A stretch of DNA of 64,000 nt, taken from assembly GCA_037355855.1 (NCBI GenBank), contig CM074758.1, forward strand, positions 1,771,001-1,835,000, written 5' to 3'. Below, piece after piece: positions 55,809-64,000 of this stretch; positions within the stretch are counted from its first letter, which is position 1, and the number at the start of each line of letters is the position of its first letter. The translations under genes and the position numbers were made by a program. The notes under the pieces are model-generated. The model ran no database searches. It saw nothing but the letters and a program-made list of their open reading frames with translations, and was not told the DNA's origin. Origin of the DNA: Pseudo-nitzschia pungens (Eukaryota; Bacillariophyta; Bacillariophyceae; Bacillariales; Bacillariaceae).

Positions 55809-56654
55809 GGTAGACAAACAATAGAAAGGTAGGGTTTCAACGGAACTCAAACTTTTGTTACTCTGTTGCTTTCGGCCTAGATCACTATGTCATAAGCTGT
55901 AACGACAGGAAGTGAAGTTCTTGTCGTTACGAGTTACCGGTATGACAATGTTGCAATTGAGATGATGAGATGATGTACGGTACGGGTAAGATCTTAAAAA
56001 ACCTCATGATACACTTGTAATGATTCTACCGTCACGGCCGATTTCAAAATTGTTGGTGAGGCGAGCAAGCGTGAGATCTTAGGAGACAGAGCTGATGACA
56101 ATCGGAGAATGATTGATTCGAATCGAATTCCGAATCTCACAGTCAAAAGAATCGAATCAATCGAAATTACTAGTATTACTACTACGAAGTACTTCGTATC
56201 GTACAAAACGTACCAGTATTAGTCTATCAACTTTTCATTATGCCCTTTTTGAACGTTAAAAGCCGTTAAACAGTCATCTATTTTTTAAGGTTTCCCATCA
56301 AATCACGAACATTTCAGTCGTGGAAGGCCGTTGGACGCAAGCTTCGAGCTTGGAAGCAACTCGAAATGGACAAGGATCGAAGGCATCAGCTTGTCGAGGC
56401 AGAATAATCCCGCCAAACAAGACGATGGCCGAAGAGGAAAAACCGAACTATTCATACCATACGAGCACTGGTCTTCACCGAAAAAGATTCCTATCGTCTC
56501 CGGTGATTCGATGAAGCAAACTGCACTAGGATTTCATTGGTCGTCGGAAGGAAGCATTCACGGCTTCTAAGCACAAGAGACACTCGACTCCACCTGCACC
56601 GCCAAATTCACGATTGACGATTTTCTGGTCATTAATCTTTTGCCCACAGTTCCA
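55809..56654. other. Divergent intergenic region, possible upstream exon
   Basis: This lies between the NmrA-like gene (-) and the F-box-like gene (+). A frame at 56316-56405 reads SWKAVGRKLRAWKQLEMD..., which looks protein-like but stops at 56405. The sequence CCCACAG just before 56650 could be a splice acceptor, so the next gene may have a 5' exon in here. Short palindromes (GTACGGTACGGGTAAG near 55974) also occur. Confidence 0.4.
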
Positions 56655-58556
56655 ATGGCGTCGGGTAGCGTCGTCGCAAAAATGGAGTCGGTCTTATCGA
56701 CCACTCTCGCCGATCTTCATATACGAAACGAAGTGGGGGGGTGCATCCAGGATATGTTGCTGGACATAGAGACTACTCACCACCTGCAACAACAACTCGA
56801 ACTCGACAGCACACAAAAATTTCTCGAAAAGGTCCAAACCGAGCAACAGGCAGTCATTCTGGAGGCACACGCGGAACGGATGGAACGATACGAGCGTCGA
56901 ATCGACGTGGCGGATCGATTTCTGGTGGAGCTATTGCAGGTCAATCGCGAAATGAAGGAGCTGCTGGAGTGGAAGGAAGCACACGAATACAAGGTTCGGA
57001 ATTACGATGCCGTTCTGGCCAAACTCGCACAGACCGAGGAAGAATTGAAGGAAGCAAATCGGGTTAGCTACGGCGGTGAAGCCAGACCACGGCGAGCAGA
57101 GGATGCGAAACCTCCACGAAAAGAGACAAAGAAAGAGACAAAGCAAGAGACAGCAACCGAGTCGTCTTCCTCAGCGGTATCCGAAACTGCGGTGGACAAG
57201 ACGGTATCCGCGGCCGAATCGATACCGGAACAAACTCCCGAAAAGCCGGTCGGATCGACATCATCGGAAGCAGCGGTAGCGGTAGCAACGCCATCAGAAG
57301 CAACGATTGCTGAAAAAACAGAACCAGACAATTCAGAAGCTGCAAGTTCGCCTTCAATCGATGATCAGAAACCAACTGCGGAGACGGAACAAGGCCAAGA
57401 TGACGATGCATCACCTGCCGAGGAAGACCAGAAACTACCGGCCACCGAAACCGCTGTTGTTTCGATTGACACAGAAGCCGACAGCAAAGAGGACATTCCT
57501 ACTCTCATGACACTGGATGTGGAATTACTGATGAACATTTTTGGATTTCTCGATGCGATGGATATTTTGAATACAGCACAAATCAACGTCACGATGTACA
57601 ACAAAGTCGATAACATCTTTGGAATATCGGAAGACGGTCAATCGCCCCCTGTTCCAACACCGCCGCCGCCGCCGCCGCCACCACCACCACCACCAGCAAA
57701 ATCCAAAACAGCAGCGTCTAGTTCTTCTGCGAAGCCGGCAGCGGCAAGGCCGAACTCTTCCATGAAACCACCTCCACAAACAACCGCCGCCGCCGCTGCT
57801 TCTACGACAGGTTCAACAGAATCATCAACTGGTGGTATGGGCAAGGGTTTGTTCTCCATGCTACAACCTACCACGACGACCAAAGCCCCTAGTTCGGGAC
57901 AGACGCAACACTCACAACCGCTCAATGCGAAGGTAGCTCAGTCCATGGCGTCAAAATTATCAGACGCGGAATTGGCTGCCATTATCACCATGACCGACAA
58001 ACTGTCGAAATTGGAAAAGGAGGGACACATGCTGAGAAACGAGAAGGAGGTGCTTGCCGCAAAACTAGACGGAACCGAAGGGGTCAAACGATTCTTGATC
58101 GAAAAAGTTCGCGACATCGAAGTCAAACTGCAGCGTTCGAGAGAAGACGAAATCAAGGTCACGCAACAAATCGCTTCCGACCAAGAAGTGATTGCCTTTT
58201 TGGACAGCCGGGTACAAGAATTAGAACAACAAACCGAAATGCTGACCCTGGAAAAAACGGGGACACAGGCCGGCTTTGATGATCTCAAGGTGTCTACCTC
58301 TAAAAGGATTACAATGCTTAGCGACATGCTCAAATACGAGCGAGAAAAAGTCCGAGAAGACGAAAGCGATTGGAAGGCAACCAAAAAAGTGTTGGTGAAG
58401 GAAGTAAAGAGCTGCCGAGCGCAAATTTTGGCTCTGCAGGCCGAACGAGACGGCCTCAAGGAACAAAATGATATGCTGAAACGAGCTATTGTCTCAACTG
58501 GTGGAGGGGGAAGTCACAGCATGAAACATCACGGCGGAGGCAACGGAGGGAGATAG
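56655..58556 (+). CDS. F-box-like coiled-coil protein with poly-proline tract
   Basis: This protein has 633 residues from ATG 56655. Residues 1-140 are a predicted coiled coil (LEKVQTEQQAVILEAHAERMERYERR...). A Glu/Ser/Thr-rich acidic linker runs to residue 280. Then IPTLMTLDVELLMNIFGFLDAMDILNTAQINVTMYNKVDNIFG near residues 288-330 fits the F-box pattern (L..E.L..IF.FLD..D...). F-box proteins present substrates to SCF ubiquitin ligases by binding SKP1. A run of twelve prolines near residue 345 follows, then low-complexity Ala/Ser/Pro. The last 200 residues are a long coiled coil ending in a Gly/His-rich tail. Proline runs plus coiled coils also suggest actin regulators, but I see no FH2 domain. 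An upstream exon is possible. Confidence 0.7.
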   Translation: MASGSVVAKMESVLSTTLADLHIRNEVGGCIQDMLLDIETTHHLQQQLELDSTQKFLEKVQTEQQAVILEAHAERMERYERRIDVADRFLVELLQVNREMKELLEWKEAHEYKVRNYDAVLAKLAQTEEELKEANRVSYGGEARPRRAEDAKPPRKETKKETKQETATESSSSAVSETAVDKTVSAAESIPEQTPEKPVGSTSSEAAVAVATPSEATIAEKTEPDNSEAASSPSIDDQKPTAETEQGQDDDASPAEEDQKLPATETAVVSIDTEADSKEDIPTLMTLDVELLMNIFGFLDAMDILNTAQINVTMYNKVDNIFGISEDGQSPPVPTPPPPPPPPPPPPAKSKTAASSSSAKPAAARPNSSMKPPPQTTAAAAASTTGSTESSTGGMGKGLFSMLQPTTTTKAPSSGQTQHSQPLNAKVAQSMASKLSDAELAAIITMTDKLSKLEKEGHMLRNEKEVLAAKLDGTEGVKRFLIEKVRDIEVKLQRSREDEIKVTQQIASDQEVIAFLDSRVQELEQQTEMLTLEKTGTQAGFDDLKVSTSKRITMLSDMLKYEREKVREDESDWKATKKVLVKEVKSCRAQILALQAERDGLKEQNDMLKRAIVSTGGGGSHSMKHHGGGNGGR

Positions 58557-58659
58557 TTCTCCCGGCGCTACATCTCTCTTCTTTCTCTTCGACTCGTATT
58601 GATGTAAAGGGCAATGCAATTTTTTAATGAGCTGTAAATAATGTATTTACAGAGACCAA

Positions 58660-60138
58660 TCACTGATTCAGCTGTCTTTCGAGAAAGCGAGTCACAGCAG
58701 TGTCCTCTTCAACCTCTTTGTCCCGTAGGGTCCCCGTGACCATATTATAGCGTCGATTGAAGTCAGAGTTATTTTTGTTCCCATGACTCCCTGCGATTAT
58801 AGCTTCCACACCATCTAAAACGACTGCTTTCAAGGCTTCATTCGAATCGCTGCCATTCTTTTTTTCTTCGCGGGACAAAAACACGAGGACGCGAAGGAAC
58901 AAGTCCAGCATGTCGTCGATTGTTGCCGTGAATTTATCCACGTTTGTATCCCCGTTTGGCGTGACTTTGTCGTTTCGCGGTGTCAATTGTGTCAAGCCTT
59001 CCCAGGGGAACTCGGAAAGACGGATTCGGCACAGAATAATGGAAATCACTGCCGTAGAATGGACCGATGATGAAGCCTTGTCAAGATTGAATGCGTGACC
59101 ATCTGGAAAACTATTCATTTCTATCCATAATTCGGACAAAACCGTCTTTTCCTGTTCTGGATTGCACAACAACAGGAGTATATGATCGTTCGTCTGGACA
59201 TGATACATCCAGCTGTGGAACCACCTAGCACTGGGATCGACCCGTGCCAATACTTTCTGAGCAAGGAAACCTTTCTTCGAACGATCGTTTCGCAAAAAGA
59301 GCGAAAGCATACGGTTCTCCATATCTCCTGCTAAAACTTCCGAATATTGATCCCGTTGCATTATATCTACCCACATGTCTCTCCAATTTTGAACCAAAGA
59401 AGCCACCAGACACGACTCCTGTTTTTCGTCTATGTCCAAGGGATCGCATGTATCTTCTAATTGCACTAACTTGGCCAGCGTTTCGAGCAGATTTTGACAG
59501 ATGCCGTAAAGGAGAGGGGTGTACTCAGAGGAAGATCTTCCTTGGTCAAACCATTTTCTGTGTAAAGCGATAATATCGAACGCAATCTCGGGAGACTGAA
59601 GAGTCGATTCAGTTAGATCGTTCTGTAGGATGGGACAAATTTCGTTCCAATCCATGAGCAAATCTTCCAAGTATTTGACCTTTTGGAAGACCTTCAAACG
59701 TTCTTGAGTTGACGAAGCTTCCCGAATTTCATCCAACGAAACGGGCAATGCGAAGCCGCCTTGTAACTGATCGAATAAGGAGAACGAATTGCCGGTGCTT
59801 GAAGTTTTTTTGGAAGATTTTGTTTCCGAGGTTTCTTCATTCGTGCCGTCATTGCAGTTCTGTGCGTTCTTTGCTTTCCATTTTTGTGTAGCTCGACCAA
59901 ATGCTTTTTTCAATTCTTCGGTGTCATCTGGAAAGGACAACTCGGAAAACATAGTAGAGAAAGAGTCGCGGAGATCAAGATCCACCCTTTGGACGTCAGC
60001 ATCGACTTTTCCGTTACAATTCTTGTCACCAAGACGCACGCTGACTGGTCCCCGAGGATAGGCAATAGACAGTTGCTCTTCCAACGAGATGGCCATCGCT
60101 TCAATACGTTCTTCGCAGAGGTTGCCCGTGTTCCTCAT
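58660..60138 (-). CDS. Unrecognised helical protein
   Basis: This single-exon protein has 492 residues. I do not recognise it. The N-terminus is mixed, with a Ser/Thr/Lys-rich patch near residues 100-118. From about residue 120 it is mostly amphipathic helix, rich in Leu, Trp, Asp and Glu, for example VKYLEDLLMDWNEICPILQND, DIIALHRKWFDQGRS and LVQNWRDMWVDIMQRDQY. Regular Leu spacing suggests a repeat-type helical scaffold. There is no signal peptide, membrane segment or Cys cluster. Codon use matches the neighbours and the ATG at 60138 is the first in the frame, so I regard it as a real gene. It is convergent with the F-box-like gene, 103 bp away. Confidence 0.68.
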   Translation of the reverse strand: MRNTGNLCEERIEAMAISLEEQLSIAYPRGPVSVRLGDKNCNGKVDADVQRVDLDLRDSFSTMFSELSFPDDTEELKKAFGRATQKWKAKNAQNCNDGTNEETSETKSSKKTSSTGNSFSLFDQLQGGFALPVSLDEIREASSTQERLKVFQKVKYLEDLLMDWNEICPILQNDLTESTLQSPEIAFDIIALHRKWFDQGRSSSEYTPLLYGICQNLLETLAKLVQLEDTCDPLDIDEKQESCLVASLVQNWRDMWVDIMQRDQYSEVLAGDMENRMLSLFLRNDRSKKGFLAQKVLARVDPSARWFHSWMYHVQTNDHILLLLCNPEQEKTVLSELWIEMNSFPDGHAFNLDKASSSVHSTAVISIILCRIRLSEFPWEGLTQLTPRNDKVTPNGDTNVDKFTATIDDMLDLFLRVLVFLSREEKKNGSDSNEALKAVVLDGVEAIIAGSHGNKNNSDFNRRYNMVTGTLRDKEVEEDTAVTRFLERQLNQ

Positions 60139-61384
60139 TGTTAAGATGATATTCGTGCAATTTAGAGACTAATCAGCGGCTTCTTTCTTGTGACTGCATC
60201 TTCATGGTCTGGTCGACACCAACCACTTCTGTTCTTGTTGTGAACATACGATACTCCTACCCAGAATTAAGCAAGTGCAGGGAGAAAACCCAACAAAAGC
60301 AAGAGCTTCTGAAGAACCCGAGTCCTAACCTTACCGTACAGTAACAGTACAGTGCACGTAGTAGTAGAAGCCACGGGGATGATTATTCACAAAAATTCTG
60401 TTGTGGTCTCTACCAGAATGTGAAATGTGCCATTTTCACCCACATTACACACCACAATAACAATGCAAAAATAATATGACGAGATGCCTTTTTCTAGAAC
60501 CAGAGCAAAACCAAAAGCTTCAGTGGCTGACCACTGCTACAGAAAAATTGAAACAGCAGTGTCGTCTGGTGCAGTACTAATTATTTGGTTTATGACAAAA
60601 AATAATTCATTCAATGAAAGCCCCCACTAGTCACTGTGTTTTGATTGCCCTTCACTTTTAATGACAGCATCACAGTCAAAAACAAGGTTTCTTTGTGTGT
60701 CTCAAGATAAAAACTGAGCAAGAGCTGACCAGATGAGGAGCTTCATAAGATTCTAGCTTATCCTCCCAGTTAAAATTGCAACGAAGAATATAAATCCAAA
60801 ATTTAGAAGCAAAAATCGTCATCGAGACATGAAAATCATTGCATCCTATCTCGAATGCTTGCTTGCATACAGCAATCTTCTTGAGAATAGCAAATGTTTG
60901 ACGTGTGCCAACCAATCAAAACTCCAGCGCTTGCATTGAAGCTATGGACCCATTCCAGAATTCGAGAAAGACCACACGTATTGTATTCTTGGAACCAAAA
61001 AATATTCTGCAGTAAAAGCCTAGAAAAGTAAACTCTTCTAATGTACTACAGTACGTGTCTAACATATTGCTTTTTCTTTTAAATCATGACATTTCATGGA
61101 AGAATTTGTGAGAAGTAACCACTTGTTCAAATTATTGATTGAAAATAGTTCTGCTCGAAGTCCCATGACTATTGCAAAGTTGCGATTTCACACAGAACCT
61201 TTCATAGTTTAGAACGGCGCGATCGTATTTACATGTATTATTATGTAAGAGTAATTTCTCGAACTCCGTTGTATGTGTTTCAGGTTACGAATACCTCACC
61301 AAAAGGTTCGATTGACATCGTCAGCAAGCAGTGAAACATGGCATTACTTAGCGTTTCGATCAAATACTAAGATCCATAGGATCT
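60139..61384. other. 1.2-kb intergenic region
   Basis: AT-rich and without supportable genes. TCCTAACCTTACCGTACAGTAACAGTACAGTGCACG occurs near 60323. A minus-strand frame at 60676-60915 (79 codons) starts with ATG and reads plausibly but I recognise nothing in it. Confidence 0.5.
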
Positions 61385-61915
61385 TTATTTCTCATCATTT
61401 GCAAGAGCGTCATGAAGTTGTTGAGCTTTCTTCCATGCGTTCTCCTTTGCGGTTCTGGCATTGATTGCATACACGCCTCTCATCATTTCATCGTCCAAAA
61501 TTCCTTCTTGATACTGAAGATCTTGTTCCTCCAAAACAGCGTTTCTTGCAAGGGTCCTGTTCATATACTTGAGTTGCCTTCCTTTACCAAATTTATCATC
61601 AATGCCAAGCGTCGTGAAGTCTGTGTCACTCGATCTTTTGTTCAGAGCCATATCTCGGACGTCCTTCTTCAATTCCGTTTTGCGCAAACGGTGATCGTCG
61701 GCTTCTCCCCAATAGTCAACGATTTCGCCCACGTCGTAATCACTCACTCGGCTGATTTCCAAGACATCTTCAATCGATCTCTGGGATCTGAACTGAACCC
61801 CACCCTGTCCTTTCGTCGTACTTTTGTTGGACTCCTCGTGGCGGTCGCCGAATACTGCACTCTCACCGAGACTGCATATCCCGGAATCAGCAAAATTCTG
61901 AGCATTGGAGGCCAT
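61385..61915 (-). CDS. Small conserved-looking diatom protein, unknown function
   Basis: This protein has 176 residues from ATG 61915 (the frame opens upstream at a non-ATG codon). I do not know its function. The middle reads SRVSDYDVGEIVDYWGEADDHRLRK, then LKKDVRDMALNKRSSDTDFTTLGIDDKFGKGRQLKYMNRTLARNAVLEEQ. I recall blocks with EIVxYWG, DFTTLGIxDK and a following VxxEQ helix in other diatom proteins of this size. The whole is hydrophilic with amphipathic helices and no signal peptide, so a soluble cytosolic or nuclear protein is likely. The C-terminus is a charged helix (AKENAWKKAQQLHDAL). Confidence 0.65.
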   Translation of the reverse strand: MASNAQNFADSGICSLGESAVFGDRHEESNKSTTKGQGGVQFRSQRSIEDVLEISRVSDYDVGEIVDYWGEADDHRLRKTELKKDVRDMALNKRSSDTDFTTLGIDDKFGKGRQLKYMNRTLARNAVLEEQDLQYQEGILDDEMMRGVYAINARTAKENAWKKAQQLHDALANDEK

Positions 61916-64000
61916 GATGTTCACTCGTTGCTACGCTCTTAACACTGACCCGTGAGAAAGTAGCCAAAATATAGTTTTCGCAAGGTTGATCTTTTATGAC
62001 AGAACAACTGTCGTTTGATAACAGGTGATGCAAAACTTCTTGTTTTTTTAAAAAATACATACGGTGCCGGTATGATTACCGGTACCGGTACCGGTAAGAT
62101 TACCTTATCTCTCACTCAGATGTCGTGACTGACTCTCGGTTGTGCTGCACAGCGCCGGGTTTGAAGTTATCTTCCACATGGATCCTACCAGTATGGACTT
62201 AACGTTATTTAGGGGCAGCTATAATTATTTTTTTAATATTTTATTTTACTACGTACGTGTAACATTTATGGACCTTTCCCGATAATGATTGGAACATTGA
62301 GATCGCGAAAACATAAAAAATACTACCGTACGCTCAAAATTGGACACTTACATTGCATACCTCACTTAACGTTTCGGTTCGTTTCTTTCCGAAAAGGCAT
62401 ATCCAAACATTCCATAGCTCCAAGCAGAATCTTTTCTCGAATGTACGGTACTTTGTAAAAAGCAGTGCATGATGATTGGGCATAAGATAATTTTGAATTC
62501 CTTCTCTTCTTTACTCAGTGCTTGGGATAAGGTTTACCGGTACCAAATGGAACCTTTTCTATGCTTTTTCGGTGTCGAACATCATCCATTGTTCGATCCT
62601 ATTAGGCTTTATCTTCAACAAATAATGATCATTGCATCCTTCTCTTTCCCAAGAAGAACAGAGTCGACATACTACGGAATTCCTATCAGCTGTCACCAGA
62701 TTTCAGTAGAAATTAGTAGTCGGGGATGTAGAACCGGGGGACAGCTGACAGGAATTTTGTAGTAATTTGTTTTTCCGGAGTATTTATCGGGTAACTTAGT
62801 ACGTATGCGACACTCCCGAGAGGCCAGTTCGACCACGATACCAATACGCGAAGTTTGAAAGTTGATACTAGTACGTCGTAGTAAGGGTAAGACTTAACCT
62901 CACTTGTTGTAAAGCACCCGGTGAAGACTTGGCATCAAAGCTGAGCCAGTAGTGCCAAAGTATGGAAATAGCACTTGCTTGTCCATGTCCCAAAAATAAG
63001 ATCTTCGTCTGCCTTTCGACTCTTTACTAGTTGCAGTGTTAAATTATATAGTAATAGTAGTAGTGCTAGTACTTTCCTAAAAAATAAGCACTAGTAATAC
63101 TAGTAGTACTACACTACTAGTATTTCTCTGGATACCTGTCTGACATGTGGATCTCCTCAGCAGTGCTCTGGTTCTTCTTCCAGACTCATCATCATGTTTA
63201 GTACTTTCCAACTCAAGGTTACTTAATCATTTGATTTAAGATTTAATAATATCATCACTGCTGGCAGTCAAAATTCTTTCCAATAAAAAGCAAGAAAACA
63301 AAGAAATTGAAGAATCTATCCGTAACAGTTAGTAGCAGCTTTGGGAGATTTGCTTCCTTGACCTAAATCTGCTGGCTAGAAGTAGAATGATGTGGCATTG
63401 TTGTTGCAGGCTAGTACTAGAATAGTTGATTGCAAGAAGAAGTAGATTGCAATGTGATTGCATCCACAGAGAAAAGGAGTCGATCTGTGCTCTCCCTGGT
63501 GGTAACCTTAACGAATTCTCCAGTTTCATACGAGTAAGATTACCTTGTAGTCCCTATGTTTACCAGAAGAACGCTTTCCAGGTTTACAAACTCTTCAAGT
63601 TTTTGGGCGACAGCACCCTACAGATCATGCATAGCTTCAATAAGGTTGAGGATATGGTTTTCAATAACTTTCAACAACCGCACGAAGCTACATCCGTGTC
63701 GAAAAGAGGGACCATGGCCCACGAGCACGGCAGTGAAACAGAGTCGGTGTGGTAACCTTAGTCATCACCACAAGTTAGACGAACCGCATCTTTTCTGCAG
63801 GATTCGTTAGTGATTCTCCAACCCCGATCTGATACTCGTTGAAAATTTTCGCTCGGAGGTTTGAGAGGAGCCATCGTCGGGGTCGGAGATTTTTAGGAGT
63901 TTTCTTTTCTTTTTCGGCTCCTACAAGCGATGAAGCAAACCACGTCGGCCGCTTGGATAAACCGCGTCGGCCGCAAGTATACTGTGTGAATAGAGTGCAG
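61916..64000. other. 2.1-kb region without a gene, to the window edge
   Basis: No gene is supportable. It holds the strongest ACCGGT concentration of the window (GTGCCGGTATGATTACCGGTACCGGTACCGGTAAGATTACC near 62065-62105), an ACT/AGT cluster at about 63045-63125, and GGTAACCTTA words near 63501 and 63751. A directly repeated CGTCGGCCGC occurs twice near 63943-63972. Frames to 150 codons exist but are not recognisable. Confidence 0.5.

Noticed and set aside
60676..60915. 79-codon minus-strand frame as a gene or transposon remnant
   Set aside because: It reads smoothly but has no recognisable motif, no flanking repeats, and no neighbouring exon that would extend it.
1..64000. CRISPR arrays, insertion sequences, phage or plasmid functions
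   Set aside because: No regularly spaced repeats with unique spacers, no transposase or integrase frames, and gene structure is eukaryotic throughout.

Overview
The window looks like nuclear DNA of a diatom, probably pennate. Genes are separated and sit on both strands. They carry short GT-AG introns of about 86 to 305 bp, and there are no operons or Shine-Dalgarno sites. The isoprenoid enzyme DXR starts with a signal peptide followed by a diatom-type plastid cleavage motif (A-F-G/F-A-P). Several proteins belong to families I associate with diatoms: Cys-rich proteins with CPHC/CRHC pairs, a GKWT-type Myb-like domain, and Arg-rich RERERERYH proteins. Start codons here are the first in-frame ATG; several longer frames that open at GTG or TTG were trimmed.

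Layout. 0-6.5 kb: an AlkB-like domain fused to a glycosyltransferase-like domain (+), then a two-exon Cys-rich protein (-) with a 66-residue internal duplication. 8.5-18.4 kb: a histidine phosphatase (-), ALG1 (-, four exons, one of only 10 nt), an amino-acid permease (-), a mitochondrial-type carrier (-) and an organellar ribosomal protein uS15 (+). 18.5-30.3 kb: a NodU/CmcH-type carbamoyltransferase (-), SLY1 (+), a bacterial-type leucyl/phenylalanyl-tRNA-protein transferase (-), plastid DXR (+), and a PFK-2/FBPase-2 (-) whose bisphosphatase half has lost two catalytic residues. 32-45 kb: a PRP40-like splicing factor (+), a small unresolved gene (+), a very large non-canonical poly(A) polymerase (+) and a Myb-like protein (+). 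45-62 kb: a SEC12/PREB-like WD40 protein (-), a small membrane protein (+), a low-complexity Arg-rich protein (-), a membrane-anchored NAD(P)-binding protein (-), an F-box-like coiled-coil protein (+) and two unrecognised proteins (-). The last 2 kb shows no gene.

The genes are mostly eukaryotic housekeeping functions: ER glycosylation, vesicle traffic, RNA processing, organelle metabolism and transport. I see no cluster that acts as one pathway. SLY1 and the SEC12-like protein both serve ER-Golgi traffic, and ALG1 serves ER N-glycosylation, but they are not adjacent.

Four conserved reading frames are each broken by one extra base (two in SLY1, one each in DXR and PRP40), which most likely means assembly errors but deserves a check. 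Intergenic DNA is rich in a few short words (AACCTTAC, ACCGGT, CGTACG) and in ACT/AGT clusters able to fold on themselves. Exon borders are my own reading from splice signals, reading phase and protein family continuity.
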